A stretch of DNA of 64,000 bases from Amphiura filiformis (taxonomy: Eukaryota > Echinodermata > Ophiuroidea > Amphilepidida > Amphiuridae). Position 1 is the stretch's first letter; every line of letters begins with the position of its first letter. The stretch is from contig NC_092637.1 of the NCBI RefSeq assembly GCF_039555335.1, positions 496,001 through 560,000 on the forward strand. The letters are read 5' to 3'. Of this stretch, positions 31,172 to 43,606 are shown one piece after another. The notes below the pieces were generated by a model, which was not told where the DNA came from, did not search any database, and worked only from the letters and a program-made list of their open reading frames with translations. Both the position numbers and the translations under genes were made by a program.

Positions 31172-32161
31172 GTATGTATGATTTTGATTCCACTAACGCT
31201 AAATGTTAGAGTGTGTGCCTCTCTATAATTGTGTTGCTATAAACAAATGTCTCGCAAGAAGAAAAACAAGATGCAGGCGCAGTGGTACGAGCTACTGGTG
31301 GATGAGGTTCTGGTCTATGCTTGAGATATTAATTACCCTTAAACTTTATATCCGATGAGGGACATACAATCGGAAACGGGTATCTTCATTAGCTTCTTAT
31401 GTAGCCCTTCCTACCTAAGTCTCTATACCCAGAAGTATTAAAATTAAACACTAGTTGAGGTTTAAACAGCGATCAGATATCCGTTCATACGCCAATGACA
31501 AGAATCAATCATCATCATCATCATCATCAGTCGGCTGCGGAGCAGGCGACTACAAGCTTTCTCCAACTAATGCGATCTTGGGCAAGCGAAACAATTTTGT
31601 TTGGCTGCAGCATCCATTCAGTATCTCCCAGGAGGTGCTGGACATACTGTAAGTACAGTGTGAGTGGCCGTCCCGGTTTCCTCTTCCCATGTGGTGGAAT
31701 ATAAAGCGCATATTCTTTCACAGGCTCGCCACCTTCAAGACGCAGTATATGGCCGAGAAATTTGAGTTGATGAATCTTGACTCTGGCAACCAGTGCAGTG
31801 GTGTTGGTCAGGTTGTAGATGGTTTCCTTTGGAATCCGATCCACACGCTTGATGTTTAACATGACTCTGTAGCAAGATGTTGCAAATGCATTGATCTTTT
31901 TTTCCATGTCCTTGGTAATTACCCATGACTCGCACCCGTACAGAAAGACAGTAACACACGTTGTCTGAAACAGCTTGATTTTTGTTTCGATTAGCAGGGA
32001 CGGGCTTCTCCAAAGGCGTTCCAGTTTCCAAGAATCAATATGCTGTGAATATTTTTTTTTTTAAACGAGTTTGAAAGATAAACTAATTGCATTAATCAAT
32101 TATTTGTAGCTAATATAAAATGATCTATTTCAGAATTATTCGGCTTTTTATATATATTCAG
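31172..32161 (+). other. Gene B intron before the giant exon
   Basis: It contains a 5'-truncated LINE fragment (31510-32028) in opposite orientation to the gene. The rest shows partial similarity to the other cassette introns near its end. Polypyrimidine TTTTTATATATATTCAG precedes the giant exon. Confidence 0.6.
31510..32028 (-). mobile_element. 5'-truncated RTE-like LINE tail with 11-bp TSD
   Basis: The minus strand encodes the C-terminal part of a non-LTR reverse transcriptase. It reads TTCVTVFLYGCESWVITKDM, then KKINAFATSCYRVMLNIKR, HQLKFLGHILRL, KRKPGRP and a stop; the first part is in a different frame from the second. It ends in a (TGA)n-type tail, seen on the plus strand as CAATCATCATCATC. 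An exact 11-bp duplication CAAGAATCAAT flanks it (31499-31509 and 32029-32039). This is a textbook 5'-truncated, target-primed insertion. No active domain remains. Confidence 0.85.
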
Positions 32162-35100
32162 GATCGACCAGAATTACACCAGTGACTACAACAGACTCTA
32201 CAGATACAACCAAACCATCTGATATCACAGAAATATTAAGAACAACAACACTCTTTGATGCCACACCCCACTTACGTTCAGCAACCCTATTGGCTACCAC
32301 ACAGACTATGAATACAGAAGAAGTAGTTATTACCACGGACACATATAATCCAAGTACAATTTATTCATTGGGTAGCATAGAGCCATTAAGTACTGACGAC
32401 CTCATGGGCACCACGTATGATCTATCAGGTACAACAAAACAATCGCATCCAACAGAGACATTGAATAAAGTAGGTACCACTGACACATTAAGCACATCAG
32501 AACTATTAAATCCGGCAGGATCAGTCGATTATTTAGGAACCATAGAGACATCAACTATATCAGGTACAACGGATACAGCAAGTACCTCTGAACTAATGGA
32601 TGGCACAAAAATATCAAGTACACCTGAGTATGTAGGTACTACTGATATATTAATCACATCATATTTATTTGGCACTACCGAGCCATCAAGCACAGCCGAA
32701 CTACTTGGTACTACAGAGGTATCAAGTGCAGCTAAAGTATTGGGTAACACAGATATATCAAGCACAGCCGAATTATCTGGTACCACGGATATGTCAAGTA
32801 CAACAGATTTATTAGGTGCCACGGATACACCAAGTACAGTCGAACTGCTAGGTACAACAGAGAGAGCAAGTACATCTGAACTAATGGATAGCACAGAGGT
32901 ATCAAGTACACCCGAGTATGTAGGTACTACTGATATATCAAGTACAGCCGAATTATCTGGTACCACGGATATGTCAAGTACAACAGATTTATTAGGTGCC
33001 ACGGATACACCAAGTACAGTCGAACTGCTAGGTTCAACAGAGAGAGCAAGTACATCTGAACTAATGGATAGCACAGAGGTATCAAGTTCACCCGAGCATT
33101 TAGGTACTACGGATAACTCAATCACATTCGATTTATTTGGCACTACCGAGCCATCAAGCACAGCCGAATCACTTGGTTCCACAGAGGTATCAAGTACAGC
33201 TAAAGTATTGGGTAGCACAGATATATCAAGCACAGCCGAATTATCTGGTACAACGGATATATCAAGTACAATAGATTTATTAGGTACCACGGATACACCA
33301 AGTACAGTCGAACTGCTAGTTACAACAGAGACAGCGAGTACATCTGAACTAATGGCTAGCACTGAGGTATCGTCCGCACATGTAGGTACTACTGATATAT
33401 CAAGTACAGCCGGATTATCTGGTACCACGGATATATCAAGTACAATAGATTTATTAGGTGCCACGAATACACCAAGTACAGCCGCACTGCTAGGTACAAT
33501 AGAGACAGCAAGTACACCTGAACTAATGGATGGCACAGAGATATCAAGTACACCCGAGTATTTAGGTACTACTGATATATCAAGTACAGCCGAATTATCT
33601 GGTACCACGGATATATCAAGTACAATAGATTTATTAGGTGCCACGAATACACCAAGTACAGCCGCACTGCTAGGTACAATAGAGACAGCAAGTACATCTG
33701 AACTAATGGATGGCACAGAGATATCAAGTACACCCGAGTATTTAGGTACTACTGATATATCAAGTACAGCCGAATTATCTGGTACCACGGATATATCAAG
33801 TACAATAGATGTATTAGGTGCCACGAATACACCAAGTACAGCCGCACTGCTAGGTACAATAGAGACAGCAAGTACACCTGAACTAATGGATGGCACAGAG
33901 ATATCAAGTACACCCGAGTATGTAGGTACTACTGATATATCAAGTACAGCCGAATTATCTGGTACCACGGATATGTCAAGTACAATAGATTTATTAGGTA
34001 CCACGGATACACCAAGTACAGCCGAACTGCTAGTTACAACAGAGACAGCAAGTACATCTGAACTAATGGCTAGCACAGAGATATCAAGTTCACCTGAGCA
34101 TTTAGGTACTACGGATAACTCAATCACATTCGATTTATTTGGCACTACCGAGCCATCAAGCACAGCCGAATCACTTGGTTCCACAGAGGTATCAAGTACA
34201 GCTAAAGTATTGGGTAGCACAGATATATCAAGCACAGCCGAATTATCTGGTACAACGGATATATCAAGTACAATAGATTTATTAGGTACCACGGATACAC
34301 CAAGTACAGTCGAACTGCTAGTTACAACAGAGACAGCGAGTACATCTGAACTAATGGCTAGCACTGAGGTATCAAGTACACCTGAGTATGTAGGTACTAC
34401 TGATATATCAAGTACAGCCGGATTATCTGGTACCACGGATATATCAAGTACAATAGATTTATTAGGTGCCACGAATACACCAAGTACAGCCGCACTGCTA
34501 GGTACAATAGAGACAGCAAGTACACCTGAACTAATGGATGGCACAGAGATATCAAGTACACCCGAGTATTTAGGTACTACTGATATATCAAGTACAGCCG
34601 AATTATCTGGTACCGCGGATATATCAAGTACAATAGATTTATTAGGTGCCACGAATACACCAAGTACAGCCGCACTGCTAGGTACAATAGAGACAGCAAG
34701 TACATCTGAACTAATGGATGGCACAGAGATATCAAGTACACCCGAGTATTTAGGTACTACTGATATATCAAGTACAGCCAAATTATCTGGTACCACGGAT
34801 ATATCAAGTACAATAGATTTATTAGGTGCCACGAATACACCAAGTACAGCCGCACTGCTAGGTACAATAGAGACAGCAAGTACACCTGAACTAATGGATG
34901 GCACAGAGATATCAAGTACACCCGAGTATGTAGGTACTACTGATATATCAAGTACAGCCGAATTATCTGGTACCACGGATATGTCAAGTACAATAGATTT
35001 ATTAGGTACCACGGATACACCAAGTACAGCCGAACTGCTAGTTACAACAGAGACAGCAAGTACATCTGAACTAATGGCTAGCACAGAGATATCAAGTACA

Positions 35101-38100
35101 CCCGAGCATGTAGGTACTACTGATATATCAAGTACAGCCGAATTATCTGGTACCACGGATATATCAAATACAATAGATTTATTAGGTACCACGGATACTC
35201 CAAGTACAGTCGAACTGCTAGGTACAACAGAGACAGCAAGTACACCTGAACTAATGGCTAGCACTGAGGTATCAAGTACACCGAGTATGTAGGTACTACT
35301 GATATATCAAGTTCAGCCGAATTATCTGGTACCACTGATATATCAAGTACAAAAGCTTTATTAGGTACCACGGATACTCCAAGTACAGTCGAACTGCTAG
35401 GTACAACAGAGACAGCAAGTACACCTGAACTAATGGCTAGCACTGAGGTATCAAGTACACCCGAGTATGTAGGTACTACTGATATATCAAGTACAGCCGA
35501 ATTATCTGGTACCACGGATATATCAAGTACAATAGATTTATTAGGTGCCACGGATACACCAAGTACAGCCGAACTGCTAGGTACAATAGAGACAGCAAGT
35601 ACACCTGAACTAATGGTCGGCACAGAGATATCAAGTACAACCGAGTATGTAGGTACTACTGATATATCAAGTACAGCCGGATTATCTGGTACCACGGATA
35701 TATCAAATACAACAGATTTATTGGGTACCTCGGATACATCAAGTACAGCCAACATACTGGCTACTACAGAGGCCTCAAGTACAGCTGCATTATTGGCTAG
35801 CACAGATATATCAAGTACACCCGAGTATGTAGGTACTACTGATATATCAAGTACAGCCGAATTATCTGGTACCACGGATATATCAAGTACAATAGATTTA
35901 TTAGGTGCCACGGATACACCAAGTACAGCCGAACTGCTAGGTACAATAGAGACAGCAAGTACACCTGAACTAATGGTCGGCACAGAGATATCAAGTACAA
36001 CCGAGTATGTAGGTACTACTGATATATCAAGTACAGCCGGATTATCTGGTACCACGGATATATCAAATACAACAGATTTATTGGGTACCTCGGATACATC
36101 AAGTACAGCCAACATACTGGCTACTACAGAGGCCTCAAGTACAGCTGCATTATTGGCTAGCACAGATATATCAAGTACACCCGAGTATGTAGGTACTACT
36201 GATATACCAAGTACAGCCGAATTATCTGGTACCACGGATATATCAAGTACAACAGATTCATTGGATATCACGGATACATCAAATACAGAGGAACTATTAG
36301 GTACCACGGACACATCAAGTACAACCGACATACTGGGTACTACAGAGGCCTCAACTACAGCTGAATTATTGGCTAGCACAGATATATTAAGTACAGCCGA
36401 GCTTTTGGGTACTATGGGTGTATCAAAAAGTACAATAAATTTATTGGGTACTACAGATACATCAACTTCATTCGACCTATTAGGTACCACAGATATATCA
36501 AGTTCAGCCGAATTTTCTGGTTCCACGGATGTATTAAGTACAGTCGAACTACTTGGTTCCACAGAGGTATCAAGTACAGCTGAATTATTGGGTAGCACAG
36601 TTATATCAAGTACTTCCGAATTATCTGATACCACAGATATATCAAGTACAACAGATTTATTAGGATCCACAGATACACCAAGTACAGTCGAACTACTTGT
36701 TACAACAGAGACAGCAAGTACATCTGAACTAATGGATAGCACAGAGATATCAAGAACACCCGAGCATTTAGGTACTTCGGATAAATCAAGCACATTAGAT
36801 TTATTTGGTACTACCGCGCCATCAAACACAGCCAAACTACTCAGTACTACAGAGACGCTCCGTACATCTGACCTATTGAGTAGCACAGATATATCAAATA
36901 CACCCGAGTATGTAGGTACTACTGATATATCAAGTACAGCCGAAATATCTGGTACCACGGATATATCAAGTACAATAGATTTATTATTAGGTACCACGGA
37001 TAGACCAAGTACAGTCGAACTGCTAGTTACAACAGAGACAGCAAGTACATCTGAACTAATGGATGGCACAGAGATATTAAGTGCACCCGAGTATTTAGGT
37101 ACTACTGATATATCAAGTACAGCCGGATTATCTGGTACCACGGATATATCAAGTACAATAGATTTATTAGGTGCCACGGATACACCAAGTACAGCCGAAC
37201 TGCTACGTACAATAGAGACAGCAAGTACACCTGAACTAATGGATGGCACAGAGATATCAAGTACAACCGAGTATGTAGGTACTACTGATATATCAAGTAC
37301 AGCCGGATTATCTGGTACCACGGATATATCAAATACAACAGATTTATTGGGTACCTCGGATACATCAAGTACAGCCAACATACTGGCTACTACAGAGGCC
37401 TCAAGTACAGCTGCATTATTGGCTAGCACAGATATATCAAGTACACCCGAGTATGTAGGTACTACTGATATACCAAGTACAGCCGAATTATCTGGTACCA
37501 CGGATATATCAAGTACTACAGATTCATTGGGTACCACGGATACATCAAATACAGAGGAACTATTAGGTACCACGGACACATCAAGTACAACCGACATACT
37601 GGGTACTACAGAGGCCTCAACTACAGCTGAATTATTGGCTAGCACAGATATATTAAGTACAGCCGAGCTTTTGGGTACTATGGGTGTATCAAAAAGTACA
37701 ATAAATTTATTGGGTACTACAGATACATCAACTTCATTCGACCTATTAGGTACCACAGATATATCAAGTTCAGCCGAATTTTCTGGTTCCACGGATGTAT
37801 TAAGTACAGTCGAACTACTTGGTTCCACAGAGGTATCAAGTACAGCTGAATTATTGGGTAGCACAGTTATATCAAGTACTTCCGAATTATCTGATACCAC
37901 AGATATATCAAGTACAACAGATTTATTAGGATCCACAGATACACCAAGTACAGTCGAACTACTTGTTACAACAGAGACAGCAAGTACATCTGAACTAATG
38001 GATAGCACAGAGATATCAAGAACACCCGAGCATTTAGGTACTTCGGATAAATCAAGCACATTAGATTTATTTGGTACTACCGCGCCATCAAACACAGCCA

Positions 38101-39459
38101 AACTACTCAGTACTACAAAAACGCTCCGTACATCTGACCTATTGAGTAGCACAGATATATCAAATACACCCGAGTATGTAGGTACTACTGATATATCAAG
38201 TACAGCCGAAATATCTGGTACCACGGATATATCAAGTACAATAGATTTATTATTAGGTACCACGGATAGACCAAGTACAGTCGAACTGCTAGTTACAACA
38301 GAGACAGCAAGTACATCTGAACTAATGGATGGCACAGAGATATTAAGTACACCCGAGTATGTAGGTACTACTGATATATCAAGTACAGCCGGATTATCTG
38401 GTACCACGGATATATCAAGTACAATAGATTTATTAGGTGCCACGGATACACCAAGTACAGCCGAACTGCTACGTACAATAGAGACAGCAAGTACACCTGA
38501 ACTAATGGATGGCACAGAGATATCAAGTACAACCGAGTATGTAGGTACTACTGATATATCAAGTACAGCCGAATTATCTGGTACCACTGATATATCAAGT
38601 ACAAAAACTTTATTAGGTACCACGGATACACCAAGTACAGTCGAATTGCTAGGTACAACAGAGACAACAAGTACATCTCAGCTAATGGATAGCACAAAGA
38701 TATCAAGTACGCCCGAGTATGTAGATACTACTGATATAACAAGTACATCCGAATTATCTGGTACCACTGATATATCAAGTACAATAGATTTATTAGGTGC
38801 CACGGATACTCCAAGTACAGCCGAACTGCTGGGTACAACAGAGACAGCAAGTACACCTGAACTAATGGATAGCACAGAGATATCAAGTACACCCGAGTAT
38901 GTAGGTACTACTGATATATCAAGTACAGCTGGATTATTTGGTACCACGGATATATCAAATACAACAGATTTATTTGTTTCCACGAAAACACCAAGCACAG
39001 CCAAACTGCTAGGTACAACAGAGACAGCAAGTATACCTGAACTAATGGATAGCACAGAGATATCAAGTACACCCGAGTATGTAGGTGCTAGTGATATATC
39101 AAGTACAGTCGAATTATCTGGTACCACGGATATACCAAGTACAACAGAGACATCAAGTACGACCAAACTATTGGGTACCACACAGAAATCAAGTACAACT
39201 AAACTTTTGGGTTCCACGAACAAATCAAGTTCATTCGAACCTGCGGGTGGCACAGAAACATCTAGTAAAACACATTTATTCGGTACAACAGAGACATCGA
39301 GTACAGCCCAACTACTGGATACCACTGAGACACCACATACAACGGAAGCATCTGCTTCTACGAAGACACCAAATGCAACAGAACTACTGGATTCAAACAC
39401 AGATACGCACAGTGCAACTATATTTACCACAGAGGCGCCGAGTACAACAAATTCACAAG
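32162..39459 (+). CDS. Gene B, giant mucin-like repeat exon (one frameshift)
   Basis: A single exon of 7,298 nt runs from a TATATTCAG acceptor to a GTAAAT donor. It starts like the cassettes (RSTRITPVTTTDSTDTTKPS) and then encodes about 2,300 residues of a Ser/Thr/acidic repeat with almost no Lys, Arg or Cys. The basic unit is 12 residues (36 bp), e.g. GTTDISSTAELS. Five unit types form a 60-residue (180-bp) higher-order repeat. Likely a heavily O-glycosylated, negatively charged mucin-like stalk. The frame is broken once: near 35281 the CCC of ACACCCGAGTATG is CC, giving a TAG at 35290; the rest is open in the next frame to 39459. Length plus one base is divisible by 3, as expected for a phase 1-1 exon. 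Confidence 0.85.
33361..35280 (+). repeat. 180-bp higher-order tandem repeat (5 x 36 bp)
   Basis: Within the giant exon, lines of sequence repeat at exactly 180 bp, for example GATATATCAAGTACAGCCG every 180 bp. Each 180-bp unit has five distinct 36-bp subunits (types DISSTAEL, DISSTIDL, TPSTA-LL, TASTPELM, ISSTPEYV). A larger repeat of about 1,002 bp is also visible: the ACTACGGATAACTCAATCAC block occurs near 33106 and 34108. Recurrent unequal exchange would give this pattern. Confidence 0.9.
35460..38340 (+). repeat. 360-bp and about 1,266-bp tandem duplications in the giant exon
   Basis: The 360 bp from 35461 to 35820 are repeated almost exactly at 35821-36180. A larger block containing ATGGGTGTATCAAAAAGTAC recurs about 1,266 bp later (36414 and 37680), spanning roughly 35,800-37,070 and 37,070-38,340. 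Copies differ by a few substitutions, so the duplications look recent. Confidence 0.88.
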
Positions 39460-40966
39460 GTAAATAGCATGGATCATCCAGGGAGAATTCTGACTCATTT
39501 TCCCAATATGATGTGTGTGTGGGTCGTGAGGATTGGGGGATATGTGTGTGTTATAAACCATATAGGTATCATTACCGTTTGGTATCAGCCATTGTGTTAA
39601 ATACAATAAAGTCTCCTAAGATGGTATGTAACACATGTCCACAAGGCGATGTTATACGTCAAACACTTGGGATGCTACAATGCTCCATACGCCTTGCCAC
39701 TAACGCGTGATATGGGGCTGTACATCTAAATATAGTATGAAATTCCAATATCCCCGGGATATGCCTACTTAAATTCAACATGCTATTGATGCTAATCAGA
39801 ATAAATATGCAACTTAAAATCAATTGCATTTCAATGTTTCCCAAATATTTAAAAAAGAAAATAATAAAAATCGGTAAATTAAGGCCTGCTAGGTTCTAAT
39901 GTTATGACGTTGTCAAAATCATATTTTTAGGTTCGTTGCATCATACCGCGTGAGTCTTTATTATTATACGGAGAAATATCACATGCAAATCTATTGAACA
40001 ATCTGGGTGTATGTACTGCACATATCAATAAAGTCAAATGATCACACTTCACTGGAGCTTTATTATAATGATTTCTTGCAAACGATATGAATATATTTAT
40101 TCCTTGACATTTGATATTTAATTATATTTAATTATTATTTATATTATTGTCATTATGCATCCCAGTAAACACAAAAACGTTTTTAAAACGTTTTAAATAA
40201 GTTATATTTTAGCTTTTGGTTTAGGTAAAAACGTTTTAATAACATTAAAATGTCGGGTTATATAATGGTCATGATAACGTTTTAAAATGTTTTGTATGAA
40301 AAAACACTGTAACAATATTATAATATATATAATATGTTTTCACAAAATGTTATTGTAAACTATTTTTGCAAACATTTTTGCCAAATATTGTGTCAATACT
40401 TAAATAACATTATGTTAAAATATTTGAATCCAGCAAACACAGAAATGTTCTTAAAATGTTTTTTTCAAAACCTTTTAACAACATTTAAATGTCGGGTTAT
40501 ATAAAGGTCATGAAAACGTTTTTAAAACGTTATTGAAAATATTTTGGCCAAACATTATTCGCAAAATATTTCTTCAACCCCAAAATAACATTCTGTTTAG
40601 AATGTTTTGTGTCAAGTTTTCAAGAATGTTTTTGGAATGTTATTAAAACGTTTTTATACCCTTTATATAACCCCACATTTAAACGTTTTCTGCAAAACAT
40701 TTTTGTTTGCTGAGCAAAAGTTTTGATTATCAAAAAAATGTTATTTAATGTTATAAAAACGTTTTATACCATTAATGTATCCTTTATATAACCCGACATT
40801 TAAACGTTTTCTGACAACCTTTTATAACCTTTTGCGAATGATATTGAAAACGTTTTGTGTTTGCTGGGATACTATTTTGTATAATATTTTCTTCTAATCA
40901 AAGGTTAATAAGTTCAAAATATTATAACATACCTGCATATTGTTTGGTACCTTTTTCTAATTGAAG
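39460..40966 (+). other. Gene B intron after the giant exon
   Basis: 1.5 kb with an AACGTTTT-rich fold-back element (40159-40870). The interval 39480-40150 is AT-rich and carries no recognised exon. Confidence 0.55.
40159..40870. mobile_element. AACGTTTT-rich fold-back element
   Basis: It starts ATCCCAGTAAACACAAAAAC and ends GTTTTGTGTTTGCTGGGAT, near-perfect inverted ends. The interior is a mosaic of AAACGTTTT, AATGTCGGGTTATATAA and ATGTTATT motifs in both orientations, with an internal CCAGCAAACACAGAAATG start at about 40430, suggesting nested copies. A short relative is at 15538-15735. Confidence 0.8.
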
Positions 40967-41248
40967 GACCACATATCCTATATGAAGCGACTCTACAAAG
41001 TTACATGGACCCACTCGTGGTAAGATGGACATGGCCAGTCGGATCTCCAGTTGATGGTTTTAAGATTGAATTTAAGCCAACTATGACTGATGTGTGGAAT
41101 GTCGAGTATGCCACGGCAGATATGAGGATGTTTAACTTGCATGTGACAGGATTGGTTGATATACGGATTTCTACCATTCCGGTTATCACTTCTACCTTCC
41201 CAATAACAATTCCTACCACCACCGTTCCGATAACATCGCCGACACCAG
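40967..41248 (+). CDS. Gene B, FN3-like exon 2
   Basis: The exon is 282 nt and phase 1-1. I chose the acceptor TTCTAATTGAAG at 40966 because it has a pyrimidine tract and correct phase; the AG at 40987 is an alternative. The donor is GTATGG. The translation includes DPLVVRWTWPVGSPVDGFKI, EFKPTMTDVWNVEYATAD and VDIRISTIP, then a Thr/Pro-rich linker. The VxWxWP strand, GFxIEFK strand and IRIS strand resemble FN3. It is homologous to the exons at 42320 and 42964. Confidence 0.75.
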
Positions 41249-42319
41249 GTATGGGGAATTACTAAATGTACATTAAATTTTGTGTTCCAAAATTGAGTGG
41301 CTTTGGTATGCGAGCCCCAATTCAGGGGGGTGACACCAAATGCCAATGCCAAATGACAAAATGCCGTTGGTTCGCGAGCTAGAGAGTGCGGGAAGCTATG
41401 GGCCGGTGTTAATATGATAAACATACTGGACCCTTGTTAAGATTGCCAATTAAAACCGGCGTTAGTTAAACTTGGTCTGTTTAATGCAGTGCCGTAGCCA
41501 GCACTCTTTCAGTGAGTGGGTGCAGGGGGGGGGGGTCAACTGTTAAGGAGTAAACTTTGACGCCACGGGTTAAATGCGAGTGCAAGGTTATTTAATTTAT
41601 ACTTTTTATTGTAAAAAATAGTCTACTAATTTGAAATGGAAATGATTATTTCCTGTAGTAATGTCGAAACTCAGATTTCTTGCTTATAAAAAGAAGGAAA
41701 TACGTTACACGAAAATCTTTAACAACCTCACCAAATTAATAAATCTACACTAAATCAGTGTTTTGTGCTTGGCTGCCAGTAGGGCCTATGAAGAAAAGCA
41801 CCATACATTAACAAATGTTTTGAAAGCTTAATTTATTGGTGATATTGATAGTATTTGATGAGAGTGCGACCATTCCATCGAAAAATTGAACTGGTCAGAA
41901 TACTACATTCGTAAGTGGTGGTTCTGGTTATCATAACTATGTAATGGTTATCTTGATGTATTATCATGTTTAAAGTAAAGATGAAGCTATATATATCTCC
42001 AAAATGCACAATCTTGGTTCGGTCGGGTCCATGAATCATTTTTCGTCGTTTAAACACCACATTTCATATGCATGTAGTAAAATGTGTTTTTTTTTTTTTG
42101 CCTCACTTGTCCGGCTTTTTCTTGGTAAAAAAAGCTTCTGATCATCCCCCAAAAATAGCACATGCCTCATCTGCTTTGTTGTTCTTTTTAAAAATCAAAG
42201 ATCAAAATCACAAATTACAAGGGACAGTCAATGTCAATGTGTTTTACAGTTTGGTTGAGGTTGATAAGAAAATCGCTTAGCATGCGTATTGTTCTGTGTT
42301 TATCTTAATTAAGGGCCAG
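41249..42319 (+). other. Intron between FN3-like exons
   Basis: 1.07 kb with a solitary hAT-MITE-like end near 41485 (CAGTGCCGTAGCCAGC, then a G run) and a poly-T run near 42090. No exon was recognised. Confidence 0.5.
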
Positions 42320-42604
42320 GTTTCATATATTACGGGTGGTTAGCGGCCTTTTCGGATTCTCTCGTGGTGAGGTGGACATGGTCTACTGAGTTTCCAGTAG
42401 CGGGCTTTATGATTGAATATAAATTAGATGATGCTGATGCGTGGAATATCGTGAATGCCACAAAGGATCAAAGAATGATAACGTTACAGGGGTTGACGAC
42501 AGGATTGTATGAGTTACGGATATCTATAATTCCACTTATCATCACATCTGCCACAACTACAATACCGATACCAACATCTGCCACAACAACAGTCCCGATA
42601 CCGG
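42320..42604 (+). CDS. Gene B, FN3-like exon 3
   Basis: This 285-nt phase 1-1 exon follows GGGCCAG, a weak acceptor context (an AG at 42343 is an in-phase alternative), and ends at GTATTT. The translation contains SDSLVVRWTWSTEFPVAGF, MIEYKLDDADAWNIVNATKD, QRMITLQGLTTGLYELRIS and a linker TSATTTIPIPTSATTTVPIP. This is the clearest FN3-like copy: LxGLTTGLYELRIS corresponds to the LxPxTxYxVxVxA region. It is likely part of the extracellular stalk after the mucin region. Confidence 0.78.
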
Positions 42605-42963
42605 GTATTTGTTTTTAATTGTATAGGTATACTCTACATTATTTTTGAATCCCTTAAATTTATTATCAAGAAATATTTATATATTGCATTTATGTCATGT
42701 TCTTATTTGCATGCACCTTTATATTTTATTTTAAAATGATATCCCTTTATCCAGGACAACAACTATTAGCGAATTTTATGTGTGATAAAAACCTTGAAAT
42801 ACATCCCAAATATTTCAATATATGTCCATGATCACTTTGAGACAACGCAGCAGGCATTTAGCGCCCAAGCTAGTTTGGATTTCTATCCCAGGTGTTTCCT
42901 TTTTTCTGAGGATGCTGTCCATGCAAAATAGTATACACAATGTTATTTTTTGTATCTTCGAAG
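42605..42963 (+). other. Short intron
   Basis: 359 bp of AT-rich sequence between FN3-like units; nothing else was recognised. Confidence 0.5.
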
Positions 42964-43193
42964 ATCAAAATGTTTTATCCGAGGTATGGTTAATGGTTTT
43001 CGCGGATTCGCTCGTGGTGAGATGGGGCTGGCCAAAAGAGATTCCAGTAGCTGGCTTTTTGATTGAATATAAATTAGATGGTACTGATGCCTGGAATATG
43101 GAGCATGCCATGGTGGATCAAAGAATGATTACACTGCAAGGGTTGATAACAGGAAAATGTTATCATGTACGGATATCTAAAATTCCACTATAA
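42964..43193 (+). pseudogene. FN3-like exon 4, probably decayed
   Basis: After a TATCTTCGAAG acceptor the frame reads through FADSLVVRWGWPKEIPVAGF, LIEYKLDGTDAWNMEHA and QRMITLQGLITGKC to RISKIPL. It then hits TAA at 43191, where the sister exon continues into its Thr/Pro linker. Downstream sequence still resembles the linker (CACATCAGTCCC) and is followed by a GTAGGC donor-like site, in a shifted frame with another stop. Either this is a pseudoexon, or it provides an alternative C-terminus. Confidence 0.6.
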
Positions 43194-43439
43194 GCACATC
43201 AGTCCCAAAATGATCAGGTAGGCGACTTTGTTTTTAATTTACTCTTTTCACTTGCATTTCTGATAATTCCCTCCTGGTGAGATAGATATTCACTCGGTCG
43301 GACATCCGGGAGCATTGTCCCCTTCGCCCCCTTTGTACATGCTCGCGCATAGCAACCAGCTCGAGAAAGGGGAACTGCACATGCGCTGCACATGCGCACA
43401 CTGGTTTTACAAGGCTATTTCCCCTTTGTGACGTCAGCC

Positions 43440-43606
43440 CGACCAAGAGAATGGTCAAGTGGTTTTTCAGTAGCGGGCTTTATGATTGAATATAAAGTGG
43501 ATGGTACTGACGCGTGGAATATCGAGTATGCCCCCGGCCGGGAGTATGTCAAAGAATTGTACAGGGGTTGCTAAGAAGAATGTACAAGGTACGGGTGTAT
43601 AATTTT
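43440..43606 (+). pseudogene. FN3-like relic
   Basis: A fragment reads FSVAGFMIEYKVDGTDAWNI, then EYAPGREYVKELYRGC and a stop. It matches the middle of the FN3-like units at 42320 and 42964, but the N-terminal strand is replaced by unrelated sequence (with CATGCGCTGCACATGCGCA). The C-terminal LQGLTTG segment survives only as scrambled nucleotides (ACAGGGGTTGCTAAGAAG). It is a decayed fourth tandem copy. Confidence 0.7.

Noticed and set aside
32529-38623. Two very long minus-strand open frames (911 and 1,121 codons) opposite the giant exon
   Set aside because: They are the antisense shadow of the 36-bp repeat, which has no stop in that frame. They share its period and break at the same frameshift. 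They have no independent start, splice or domain evidence.
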